Assembly (NCBI GenBank): GCA_015493385.1
Contig: WGDE01000014.1
Coordinates: forward strand, 1 to 34,766
Direction: 5' to 3'
Origin: Phycisphaerae bacterium
GTDB taxonomy: Bacteria; Planctomycetota; Phycisphaerae; Sedimentisphaerales; Sedimentisphaeraceae
DNA: 34,766 bases
How positions within the stretch are numbered: the stretch's first letter is position 1; every line of letters begins with the position of its first letter. A program made the position numbers and the translations under genes. Below, in pieces: positions 16,533 to 24,440 of this stretch. The notes under the pieces were generated by a model. That model had not been told where the DNA came from, ran no database searches, and saw only the letters and a program-made list of their open reading frames with translations.

Positions 16533-17804
16533 TTAGATGCTCTCCCTGTGGATCTTAGCGCCAACTGAATTTAATTTTTCTTCTATACGGTCATATCCAC
16601 GGTCGATGTGGTAGACTCTGTTTATTATGGTCTCTCCTTTTGCGGCTAATGCTGCGATTACCAATGCTGCGCTTGCGCGTAGGTCCGATGCCATCACAGG
16701 AGCGCTACTTAGCCCGCTCACGCCGCTGATTATAGCACTACATCCTTCTTTTCGCAGGTTGGCGTTCATACGATTCATCTCAGCAACATGCATAAATCTA
16801 TCTGGGAAGATTTTTTCTGTTATAACGCTATTGCCATCAGCGATTGCAAGCATTGCCATAAATTGTGCTTGAAGGTCGGTCGGAAATCCAGGGTAGGGCT
16901 GTGTTGTTATGTGGGTTGCCTTGATTGGGCCGTTGTGGCTGACAATACAACCTGTTTGTGTTTTTTCAATGGTTGTACCCATATTCTGCATACAATCTAC
17001 TACCGCCATCATATGGCTGAGATTGCAGTTTTCAATCTCTAGTCGGCTACCGGTAATTCCGGCGGCTGCCATAAACGTTCCCGCTTCAATTCTATCCGGA
17101 ATAATATTGTACTCACAGCTTGATAGCTCTTTAACGCCCTCAATTATTAGTCTTGGTGAGCCTGCGCCTTTAATCTTTGCGCCCATGTCTATTAGGAAGT
17201 TTGCCAAGTCTTCAATTTCTGGTTCGCAGGCTGCGCATTCTATAATAGAGGTTCCTCTGGCTAAGGTTGCCGCCATCATTACATTTGCAGTAGCTAGTAC
17301 ACTCGAACCAAATGGGCCGCCTAAAAAGATGTCTGCGCCAATTAGCCCCTCATCTGGAGCGGTTGCGATGATATATCCATTTTCAAGCTGAATTCTCGCT
17401 CCAAGCGCTTTTAACCCTCTAATATGCATATCAACAGGGCGGTCTCCAATCGCGCATCCTCCTGGCATTGATATCTCAACCTTACCGAATCTGGCAAGAA
17501 GCGGCCCAAGTATACAGATACTAGCGCGCATTCGTCTGACTATTTGGTAATCGCCAAAGAAGCTATCTATTGAGTCTGTGTCGATATGTAATTTTTTATC
17601 TTGGTCTCTCCATACTTTTGCTCCGAGTGAGCCGAGCAATTCTATCAATACATTTATATCTGATAGGTTTGGAACTGAATCAAGAATACTCTCACCCGGT
17701 GCGAGAATTGTAGCTGCCATGATTGGTAGGGCGGCATTCTTTGCACCAGAGACTTTAATTTTACCGGAGAGTTTTGCCTCTCCTTCAATTCTAAATATAT
17801 CCAT
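16533..17804 (-). CDS. murA: UDP-N-acetylglucosamine 1-carboxyvinyltransferase
   Basis: A 423-residue enzyme that transfers enolpyruvate from PEP to UDP-GlcNAc, the first committed step of peptidoglycan synthesis. The hallmark Lys22-Asn23 appears in SGAKNAALPIMAATIL. The catalytic loop PGGCAIGDRPVDMHIRGL holds Cys117, equivalent to E. coli Cys115; with Cys rather than Asp there, the enzyme should be fosfomycin-sensitive. PDRIEAGTF and GFPTDLQAQFMA are also conserved. Length is standard. AAGGG lies about ten bases before the ATG. Its presence argues for a normal peptidoglycan pathway, which is relevant because some PVC bacteria were once thought to lack it. Confidence 0.97.
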   Translation of the reverse strand: MDIFRIEGEAKLSGKIKVSGAKNAALPIMAATILAPGESILDSVPNLSDINVLIELLGSLGAKVWRDQDKKLHIDTDSIDSFFGDYQIVRRMRASICILGPLLARFGKVEISMPGGCAIGDRPVDMHIRGLKALGARIQLENGYIIATAPDEGLIGADIFLGGPFGSSVLATANVMMAATLARGTSIIECAACEPEIEDLANFLIDMGAKIKGAGSPRLIIEGVKELSSCEYNIIPDRIEAGTFMAAAGITGSRLEIENCNLSHMMAVVDCMQNMGTTIEKTQTGCIVSHNGPIKATHITTQPYPGFPTDLQAQFMAMLAIADGNSVITEKIFPDRFMHVAEMNRMNANLRKEGCSAIISGVSGLSSAPVMASDLRASAALVIAALAAKGETIINRVYHIDRGYDRIEEKLNSVGAKIHRESI

Positions 17805-17903
17805 ATATCTATTTCCCTTGAAATGTTTCGTTTAATTTAATACAAATGTGGAACTCTTGCAAGTTTATTGGTCTTTTGCTTATATAAAGTTGGGAATAGT
17901 TCT

Positions 17904-18782
17904 TTGGATACACAAACAGCAGGTTTGGAAACTTACAGTATCGAATCTCTTATTTTTTTCGCCATATTTGCAGTTATGCTACTCGTTGGTATTGCTTTGT
18001 TTATAAGGTGGCTAGCTGGGACGAACATGGGCTCTACTAGTTTATTGGGTATTTCTCCAAAGAGTAATCTCATGGATGTTAGCGTTGTGATGAGCATATT
18101 TGGCATCTGGATCTTTGCGCAGCTTCTAATAGGCTTGCTTCTAACAAAGACACTTTTTTTCTCTAAGTTTCAAGATTCTGAAATGGTGCCGTATTTTGCG
18201 ACCGTATTAAGCGATTTAATTACGATAACAGCGATATTGATTGTTGCCAAGAATTATTTTCGAGGGGCTCTCAAGGGGTTTGGTTTGGATGTTAGAACTC
18301 TTTGGAGAGATATTCGTCTTGGCTTGATTAACTATCTATCAATCCTGCCGGTTGTGTTTTTTATAACGGTGCTAGTTGCTTTCATCGGTCGCGTGATAAT
18401 AGGTGAAGATTTTCAGATGCCAAACCATTCTCTTATCAAGATGCTTGATAATGGCACGCCAATCTGGCTAAGCATCTTTGCGATTATATTGGCGACGATG
18501 GTTGCGCCAATTGTTGAGGAGTTACTTTTTAGAGGGATTTTCCAGAATTACATATTTTCACTCACCAACAAATCATGGTTTTCAATTTTTATCACATCTG
18601 CTCTGTTTGCTATGGTCCACGGTTTTAGCCTTAAATACCACTGGCTATCACTGTTTGCGTTGTCTTGTTGCATGGGATATGCCTATATAAAGAGTGGTTC
18701 TCTTTTCAGAAGTATGGTTGTTCATGCAACGTTTAATCTCGTTAGTGTTGCTAGTGCTTTGGTTACTATTCACTTTGGTTAA
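17904..18782 (+). CDS. CPBP-family intramembrane metalloprotease (CAAX protease-like)
   Basis: A membrane protein of about 292 residues with around eight hydrophobic segments. The three CPBP motifs are in order near the C-terminus: IVEELLFRGIF (EExxxR), LFAMVHGF (FxxxH) and VVHATFNLV (HxxxN). These residues form the glutamate/histidine active site of ABI/Rce1-type proteases. The substrate is unknown. The track starts at TTG 17868; I prefer TTG 17904, which has GGGA eight bases upstream. No ATG is available, so either way a rare start codon is used. It is divergent from murA with a gap of about 100 bases. Confidence 0.82.
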   Translation: MDTQTAGLETYSIESLIFFAIFAVMLLVGIALFIRWLAGTNMGSTSLLGISPKSNLMDVSVVMSIFGIWIFAQLLIGLLLTKTLFFSKFQDSEMVPYFATVLSDLITITAILIVAKNYFRGALKGFGLDVRTLWRDIRLGLINYLSILPVVFFITVLVAFIGRVIIGEDFQMPNHSLIKMLDNGTPIWLSIFAIILATMVAPIVEELLFRGIFQNYIFSLTNKSWFSIFITSALFAMVHGFSLKYHWLSLFALSCCMGYAYIKSGSLFRSMVVHATFNLVSVASALVTIHFG

Positions 18783-18787
18783 GGTCT

Positions 18788-18979
18788 CTAAAGAGACTCT
18801 ACGTCTGAAAAAAATGCTAATGGGGTTATGATTCGTTGGTTTTCAATAAGATTGTTGAAGTCAACTTCTCTTTTTACCTTAGCTGTATTTAGCTCTTCTG
18901 CCATTCGTTTGCAGCTGTAACTACTTCTATTTAAAGTCTTTAGGCGTTGTATTGTATCTGGGTATTCTTGTGGGTGTCT
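18788..18979 (-). other. unassigned 63-codon open frame in the 310-base gap (possible gene remnant)
   Basis: The gap 18783-19092 holds no ORF-track entry on either strand, but the minus strand has an uninterrupted frame ending in TAG at 18788. It includes MAEELNTAKVKREVDF and ends NQRIITPLAFFSDVESL, which has protein-like composition. The only ATG would give about 38 residues and lacks a Shine-Dalgarno sequence. It may be the 3' remnant of a lost gene or chance. I recognise no family. The rest of the gap is AT-rich and presumably holds the promoter for the small ORF at 19093. Confidence 0.25.
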
Positions 18980-19092
18980 CTATGAGCCTATAAAAACATT
19001 ACAGATTTAAGAAAAAAATGCACTTTTAACTTTAGCTATCAATTCTAAGCCCGATAAGAGAATATAGAAAAGGCTTAATATAGGAATCGATA

Positions 19093-19344
19093 ATGCTTAC
19101 AAGTAAAACAACAAGACAGTTAGTCCTAAACAAAGGTGCTCAGAAGTATATCTTTCGCTACGACGTTGGTGCGGAGGATTTGCTTTTAGAATCACTTGTT
19201 GATCAGGCAAACGATAATAATGTTGATTTTGATTGGTTTGATGCGGCGGTTTTGAGCTTTAAGTTGGCTAGGACGCTTATTGATCAGGCGGATGAGATTA
19301 TAAAAAAAGATTCTCCTGTACTCGGTGGCTCCGTAAACAGTTAA
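19093..19344 (+). CDS. small conserved-looking hypothetical protein
   Basis: An 83-residue acidic protein without signal peptide or membrane segment. It begins RQLVLNKGAQKYIFRYDVG, continues EDLLLESLVDQANDNNVDFDWFDAAVLSFKLARTLIDQADEIIKK, and so looks like a short beta strand plus helices. AGGA lies eight bases before the ATG, and codon use resembles that of its neighbours, so it is probably a real gene. I do not recognise the family. It precedes the Xer recombinase by 66 bases, with a hairpin between them, so the two may share a transcript with attenuated readthrough. Confidence 0.65.
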   Translation: MLTSKTTRQLVLNKGAQKYIFRYDVGAEDLLLESLVDQANDNNVDFDWFDAAVLSFKLARTLIDQADEIIKKDSPVLGGSVNS

Positions 19345-19350
19345 TGATGG

Positions 19351-19384
19351 CCCTCCTTCAAAAGAGAAGGATCTCAAAGGAGGG
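19351..19384 (+). terminator. hairpin between the small ORF and the recombinase gene (terminator or attenuator)
   Basis: Stem CCCTCCTT / AAGGAGGG (8 bp) encloses an 18-base loop, followed by AATATTTTTA. The 3' arm contains AAGGAGG, a consensus Shine-Dalgarno sequence, but too far (over 25 bases) from the next start to serve it. That gene uses GAGGG at its own start. Partial termination is the simplest reading. Confidence 0.5.
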
Positions 19385-19410
19385 AATATTTTTAAAAGAG
19401 GGTATAAAAT

Positions 19411-20400
19411 ATGAGCGAATGTACTTTGATACCAAACTTCTTGAGCTACCTCAAGTACGAAAAACATTTTTCGGAGCATACCGCAAAATGTTACGGTGCT
19501 GATTTGGTTCAATATCGCGAGTTCCTTGCACCAAATGAAAACACGAGGAGTAGAGACGATTCTTGGCAAGGAACAACAGCAACCGCTACTGCAGTTGCCC
19601 AAGATATTTCAGTTGACCAGTTGCTAGTTGAAGCAACAGTAGATACTATTAGAGAATACCTTGCTCATCTATCATCTCACGAGTATTCAAAGAGTACTAC
19701 CGCTCGAAAAGTTGCTACTCTTAGAAGTTTTTATAAGTTTCTCGTGAAGAGGGAAGTGATTGATATTAATCCTGTTATGGCGATTAAAAGTCCAAAACAG
19801 GAAAAGAAACTTCCTAAATTTCTGGAGTACGAAGAAATACAAAGATTACTAGACGCTCCTGACACCGATTCTTGGCTTGGTTCAAGAGATCGGGCCATCC
19901 TTGAGACGCTCTACAGCACAGGACTTCGAGTTAGCGAATTGGTTTCACTTAATATGGAAGATATTGACTTCCTGGGCGAGGTTGTTCATGTTAGGGGTAA
20001 GGGCAAAAAAGAGAGAATTTCGCCTATTGGCTCTTCTGCACTTCAGGCAATCCAGCACTATATAGAGTTTAGAAATCGCAGATCGCAGACGAATGATATA
20101 GATCCAAAAGTTTTATTTGTGAACAAACATGGCAATAGATTGAGCACTAGAAGTGTGCGTAGAAAAATGGACAAGTATCTCCTTGCAGCCGGCTTAGACC
20201 CTGCGATTAGTCCGCACACCCTAAGACATAGTTTTGCAACACATCTATTAAACAATGGCGCAGATTTGCGCAGCGTACAGGAGTTACTAGGTCATCAGTC
20301 TCTCTCAACTACACAGGTTTACACGCACCTTACAACTTCAAAGATCAAAGAAGTTTACGAAAATGCTCATCCAAGAAGTGCCGAGGAAGAGAGTTTCTAG
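19411..20400 (+). CDS. tyrosine recombinase, XerC/XerD family
   Basis: A 329-residue site-specific recombinase, probably for resolving chromosome dimers at dif. The N-terminal SAM-like core-binding domain (about 1-115) opens FLSYLKYEKHFSEHTAKCYGADL. The catalytic domain has the full set: Arg173 in STGLRVSEL, Lys at about 199 in GKGKKER, His269 and Arg272 in HTLRHSFATHLL, His295 in LLGHQSL and Tyr304 in TQVYTHL. It is some 30 residues longer than E. coli XerC/D owing to an Asn/Thr/Ala-rich insert at about 41-68 inside the N-terminal domain. XerC and XerD cannot be told apart here. GAGGG lies eight bases before the ATG, and a terminator follows. Confidence 0.93.
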   Translation: MSECTLIPNFLSYLKYEKHFSEHTAKCYGADLVQYREFLAPNENTRSRDDSWQGTTATATAVAQDISVDQLLVEATVDTIREYLAHLSSHEYSKSTTARKVATLRSFYKFLVKREVIDINPVMAIKSPKQEKKLPKFLEYEEIQRLLDAPDTDSWLGSRDRAILETLYSTGLRVSELVSLNMEDIDFLGEVVHVRGKGKKERISPIGSSALQAIQHYIEFRNRRSQTNDIDPKVLFVNKHGNRLSTRSVRRKMDKYLLAAGLDPAISPHTLRHSFATHLLNNGADLRSVQELLGHQSLSTTQVYTHLTTSKIKEVYENAHPRSAEEESF

Positions 20401-20431
20401 AAAATATCTCAGGAGTAGGCAGGGAAAACGA

Positions 20432-20461
20432 AGGTTCAATCGAGAGGTTGAACCTTTTTTT
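20432..20461 (+). terminator. Rho-independent terminator of the Xer gene
   Basis: Stem AGGTTCAA / TTGAACCT with an 8-base loop runs straight into T7, 32 bases after the stop. Confidence 0.9.
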
Positions 20462-20470
20462 ATGGTGGTA

Positions 20471-20540
20471 TAATTCCGTGAAATGGCAAAATATAAATTA
20501 AATGGCGGTAACGGAAAAATTGTAATGGAATCGTAGGCAG
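20471..20540 (+). repeat. dispersed repeat, copy B (degenerate RAYT-like fragment)
   Basis: This matches copy A at 12546-12616 with eight substitutions and one missing base. In the frame of the transposase-like fragment it still reads NSVKWQN, but the deletion and stop codons break it soon after. It starts ten bases after the Xer terminator and lies about 56 bases from the large hairpin at 20597. Both copies therefore sit next to a long inverted repeat in a gene-end region. Confidence 0.8.
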
Positions 20541-20596
20541 AATATGATTCAGAAATTTGGATGATATGAAATGACAGGAATAACCAAAAATACAAT

Positions 20597-20626
20597 CGTA
20601 GAGACGCACAGATGTGCGTCTCTACG
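20597..20626. repeat. 13-bp-stem hairpin, REP-like and possible terminator of the dehydratase gene
   Basis: CGTAGAGACGCAC / GTGCGTCTCTACG is a perfect 13-bp inverted repeat with an AGAT loop. It lies nine bases beyond the stop of the minus-strand capD-like gene. On that strand it is followed by ATTGTATTTTTGG, so it could also terminate transcription. The sequence resembles widely dispersed extragenic palindromes. Confidence 0.75.
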
Positions 20627-20635
20627 CCTGATTGT

Positions 20636-22567
20636 TTAGCTTTTTGGAGCGATGTCGCCTATGTATTCTGGGATTAGTTTTTTGATATGCTTAACGACTA
20701 GTTCGTGATCTTGCGATGGGGCGACTGCTATTAGTTCGTTTATTGCACTGTGCAATTGTGCTCTGTCCATTGGGATATTTTGCCATACACCGATTTTTGG
20801 GTGTTTTGTAGGTTTCATATCTTCGCCTTCTATAGACAACTCTTCAAAGAGTTTTTCTCCTGGGCGCATACCTGAAAATTTAATCTCAATATCTTCGTCT
20901 GGCCTAAACCCACTCAGTGTTATTAAGTCTCTTGCAAGGTCTACAATCTTAACTGATTCACCCATATCTAATACGAAAATCTCTCCACCTTCGCCAAGTG
21001 TTGCAGCCTGTAGAACTAGCTGGCTAGCTTCTGGAATCGTCATAAAATAGCGTTCCATATCTGGGTGTGTTACTGTTACAGGACCGCCTTCAGCGATCTG
21101 TTTCTTGAATATTGGAATAACGGATCCGTTAGAGCCAAGAACGTTACCAAACCTGACCGTAACAAAGTGAGTTTCGCTCGTGCGGTTTAAGTCCTGAACA
21201 AACATCTCAGCAACTCTCTTTGAAGAACCCATAAGACTTGTTGGGTTAACAGCTTTATCCGTGCTTATCATTACAAAGTTTTTGCTTCCATATTTGTCCG
21301 CGGCTCTTGAGATGTTCATTGTTCCAACAACGTTGTTCTTGATGGATTCTCCAGGGTTTGTTTCCATTAGAGGCACATGTTTGTGTGCGGCTGCATGGAT
21401 TATCACCTCTGGTCTATCATCCTTGAATATTTGATCAACACGTATTTCGTCTGCAATATCGCAGATAATCGCCTTGATATTTACGTCAGGGAAGCTCTTC
21501 CTAAGCTCACGCTCAATATGGAAGAGCGGATTTTCGGCCTGCTCTACTAATAAGAGCATTTTTGGTCCAAAGTTACATACTTGTCTACACATCTCAGAAC
21601 CAATAGAACCGCCTGCACCAGTAACTAGGATAGTCTTGTTTGTTAGGAAATTTTTAATACCCTCAATATCAAGCTGGATTTCTTGCCTACCGAGAAGGTC
21701 TGTAATCTCTACCTCTCTAATCTGAGAAACATTCAACTTCCCAGAGGCTATATCTGTGATAGAAGGAACTGTGGTAAAACGAACTTTGATACCTTGGCAA
21801 GTGTGTACTATTCTGCGCAGATGTTTCTGTGAAGCGCTTGGCATAGCGATAGCAACTTCGTCAACATCTTCTCTTTGGCAAATATCCTGCAGGTCTTCAA
21901 CCGTTCCAAGAACTGGAATGCCTCTGATGTTTATATTCTGTTTTATTGGATCGTCATCAATAAATCCGACAACGTCGTATTGCTCTACGCGCATTCTATG
22001 TATTTCTCTAAGAAGGGCCTCTCCAGCATCGCCTGCACCCATAATCAAGAGTCTGGTGATATTGTTGCCTCTCTCTGATCTAAACTCCTCATGATAGAGA
22101 CGTACAGCCATTCTTGCACCGGCTAAAATCATTACAGTGCAGATAAGGTCTAAAATCATCACACTCTGGCTTACAGTTGTTAGAGATATTAGATTGCGCC
22201 TCAGCACAGTTGTGCTCATCATTGCATACCAAGATATGACTATTATGAATGTACTTACTAATGCAGCACTGCTCATTGAGGTCAAGTCTGCGATACCAAC
22301 ATAACGCCACCAACCGCTGTATTGCCTAAAGAGTCTAAAAACAATAATTTTAACGATAAGCACAAACAGAAGCATGGCAGGGTATTGCAATTTTAACCAG
22401 CTTGTGGAGATAACCATATTGTTAGACATAACAAACGCAAGAAACAAAGCGATTGAAAATGCTAAAATGTGCGCAACTAGAATGAATGAGCGTCTATGAT
22501 TTAAAAGAAAACTATCTGGAGAACCATAAGTTTCTTTTATTTCAGTGCTTACTTTTTTTTTCGACAT
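20636..22567 (-). CDS. membrane-bound nucleotide-diphosphate-sugar 4,6-dehydratase, CapD/PglF/WbpM family
   Basis: A 643-residue two-domain enzyme. Four or so membrane helices (about 27-155) are followed by a first Rossmann-like domain (LLIMGAGDAGEALLREI). The catalytic SDR domain follows with VTGAGGSIGSEMCRQV at about 317. STDKAVNPTSLMGSSKRVAEMF holds the catalytic Asp-Lys and the Met-x3-Lys that replaces Tyr-x3-Lys in this long subfamily. GMRPGEKLFEEL is also diagnostic. It converts UDP-GlcNAc (or a similar sugar) to a 4-keto-6-deoxy form for capsule, O-antigen or glycoprotein glycans. I start at the ATG at 22567, with GGGAG six to seven bases upstream. No other glycan genes are adjacent. 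Confidence 0.93.
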   Translation of the reverse strand: MSKKKVSTEIKETYGSPDSFLLNHRRSFILVAHILAFSIALFLAFVMSNNMVISTSWLKLQYPAMLLFVLIVKIIVFRLFRQYSGWWRYVGIADLTSMSSAALVSTFIIVISWYAMMSTTVLRRNLISLTTVSQSVMILDLICTVMILAGARMAVRLYHEEFRSERGNNITRLLIMGAGDAGEALLREIHRMRVEQYDVVGFIDDDPIKQNINIRGIPVLGTVEDLQDICQREDVDEVAIAMPSASQKHLRRIVHTCQGIKVRFTTVPSITDIASGKLNVSQIREVEITDLLGRQEIQLDIEGIKNFLTNKTILVTGAGGSIGSEMCRQVCNFGPKMLLLVEQAENPLFHIERELRKSFPDVNIKAIICDIADEIRVDQIFKDDRPEVIIHAAAHKHVPLMETNPGESIKNNVVGTMNISRAADKYGSKNFVMISTDKAVNPTSLMGSSKRVAEMFVQDLNRTSETHFVTVRFGNVLGSNGSVIPIFKKQIAEGGPVTVTHPDMERYFMTIPEASQLVLQAATLGEGGEIFVLDMGESVKIVDLARDLITLSGFRPDEDIEIKFSGMRPGEKLFEELSIEGEDMKPTKHPKIGVWQNIPMDRAQLHSAINELIAVAPSQDHELVVKHIKKLIPEYIGDIAPKS

Positions 22568-22651
22568 TATTTCTCCCATATAAAGTAGTCAATTAAGATA
22601 ACCGACTATCAATTAAAAGTCAAGTTGACGCACCCTTTAGGGGCTATTAAA

Positions 22652-23980
22652 CTAATCTGTATCTGTTATTCCAACATCTTTCCAATCATCCTTGAGGCTT
22701 TGCAATTTAGTGTATATCTCATTTGTTTCAACTTTGTCTATTCCCTTACGCATCAATGAGTATGTTACGGTACTTGCGCAGAAATAATAGCTGGTGACAA
22801 ATGCAGCAACCACGCCGAGTATCAGCAAAATAGCAAGATGTACCAAGCTAGAGGATAATCTTTCTGTTAGGTAGAAATTGATACTCATATGCGGACCCAA
22901 GAGATTTAAAAATTCAGGATCACGCCATATTGCGGCTAACTTGCTAACACCTTCAGTCCTAGCGCTTTCAACAAATATTCCAAATTGAAGGAAAGTGTAG
23001 GTCGTTTTTAAGATTAAGAAAGCAATGAGCCTAACGAATATATAGCAGATAGAACCGTAGAAAATCGAAATTACTGAGTAATATAGCAACTTCCAAGGTC
23101 TTGAGTATGTATAGCAATAGGCTCGTCCAAGTGCATCGTAGCCATTAGTTCCCTCATACGATATCGCAGGTAAGATAAGGCTTAGTCCACCAAATGCTCC
23201 GATAAGTATCATAGCAATGAGCAAACTCAGTAGAAAAGCGACTATAATTAAAAGCCCAAGAATTAACTCGCCTACCCAAGGGAAGTTTGCAATAAAACCC
23301 AATGCAGAGATCAAACAGCCAAGCCCGAACGCTACTATAAACGGCGCGACTGGTGCAAATAGGTAGCTTTTAAAGTGTTTTCTGCTATAACGCATCAACT
23401 CTGCTGGTCCAGGTTTTTCGCCAAGACTAAACTCCAACGCAGCAGCTCTTGTAATTGCTCCACCAAAATAAGCGAGAATGCAGCATGCAATGACTAGGTA
23501 TGTTAATGTGTAGAAGAAGTGATATTTTAATACCCAATTAAATGCGCGAAGTTCGCCGATGAAACAATTAAATAATTTTGGTATATCGAAAGAAAGGATA
23601 GAGATGATTGACTCATTGAAATTTCTCGTACTAAAATCCCACATCGTTAGATATACACCCTGATTAGTCTTGGAGGAATCTTGGTTAATTAAATCCTCTA
23701 GCAACTTCTCGTTTGCTAGGTAGGCATCTAGTTCGTTAATAGATGTGGTGTTTTTACTGTTGTATTCTGCGCCGTCATATTTGCTTGTATGTACAGTTTT
23801 AGTGAAAGAGTCCAATAATACTCCAGCCAAAGCTAAAAAGAAAACGGCAAAAAAGGCGAGAATCATTTTGTTGGGGCTGATTGCTAGCTTAAAGCACTTA
23901 AAGATGTTCAAGAACATTAGATTGTCTAGACTCTCTAAGAATCGATTGATATTGTTGTTGTTACTACTGCTTTGTGCCAT
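22652..23980 (-). CDS. large multi-spanning membrane protein of unknown function
   Basis: A 442-residue protein with six or seven hydrophobic segments, at about 39-60, 150-172, 206-232, 238-275, 300-330 and 380-405. The longest non-membrane stretch is at about 60-145. Recognisable features are AISYEGTNGYDALGRAYCYTYSRPW in a loop and the end STVTYSLMRKGIDKVETNEIY. From memory this arrangement recurs in uncharacterised planctomycete membrane proteins. No catalytic motif is visible. AAGGG is six bases before the ATG. It lies 84 bases upstream of the capD-like gene on the same strand, so the two may be co-transcribed, though no functional link is evident. Confidence 0.75.
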   Translation of the reverse strand: MAQSSSNNNNINRFLESLDNLMFLNIFKCFKLAISPNKMILAFFAVFFLALAGVLLDSFTKTVHTSKYDGAEYNSKNTTSINELDAYLANEKLLEDLINQDSSKTNQGVYLTMWDFSTRNFNESIISILSFDIPKLFNCFIGELRAFNWVLKYHFFYTLTYLVIACCILAYFGGAITRAAALEFSLGEKPGPAELMRYSRKHFKSYLFAPVAPFIVAFGLGCLISALGFIANFPWVGELILGLLIIVAFLLSLLIAMILIGAFGGLSLILPAISYEGTNGYDALGRAYCYTYSRPWKLLYYSVISIFYGSICYIFVRLIAFLILKTTYTFLQFGIFVESARTEGVSKLAAIWRDPEFLNLLGPHMSINFYLTERLSSSLVHLAILLILGVVAAFVTSYYFCASTVTYSLMRKGIDKVETNEIYTKLQSLKDDWKDVGITDTD

Positions 23981-24160
23981 TATTACCCTTGTAAGCCACT
24001 TATTTGAATCTCTTTTCTTTACAGTATTACTTCTCTATATCGTCCAAATAGAGAGATAGCTACGATTAAAATTTGAGAGCAGGGTGTTAATTTAGCGATA
24101 AAGCGGTTGAAGTTTTGAAATTCTCGTTTCTCTGTGGTATTTGCGATAATATTGTAGGGG

Positions 24161-24352
24161 CTAGAATTCACTTATAGCATCATCTTGTGCGCATTCAATT
24201 CTATAGCCATCTTCTAACCAGCGGCTCAGGTCTATCATTTTGCAACGTTTGCTACAAAATGGAAAAGCCTTGTTTTTTTCTACGCTATCATAGAAAAAAA
24301 CTTTTTTGCAACTAGGGCATGTCGCGTTTGTTTTCTTGTTTTTATCAGTCAT
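24161..24352 (-). CDS. yacG: YacG-type zinc-finger protein (DNA gyrase inhibitor family)
   Basis: A 63-residue protein with the YacG zinc site: CPSCKK, then about 15 residues later FPFCSKRCKMIDLSRWLEDGYRI. The spacing Cys-x2-Cys ... Cys-x3-Cys and the DLxxWl sequence are diagnostic. In E. coli YacG binds GyrB and inhibits gyrase; in other phyla the function is inferred only. No Shine-Dalgarno sequence is obvious. It lies downstream of the DksA-like gene, beyond a terminator. Confidence 0.88.
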   Translation of the reverse strand: MTDKNKKTNATCPSCKKVFFYDSVEKNKAFPFCSKRCKMIDLSRWLEDGYRIECAQDDAISEF

Positions 24353-24371
24353 TATCTAAAAGCTTGTCTTC

Positions 24372-24407
24372 AAAAAAAGCCTGTCGTAATATCTCACGCA
24401 CAGGCTT
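24372..24407 (-). terminator. Rho-independent terminator of the DksA-like gene
   Basis: Read on the minus strand, AAGCCTGT / ACAGGCTT (8 bp) is followed by a T7 run. It lies between the DksA-like gene and yacG, so yacG needs readthrough or its own promoter. Confidence 0.85.
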
Positions 24408-24440
24408 CATGTATTGCTTGAGGGTAATTCTAGTAGTCTA

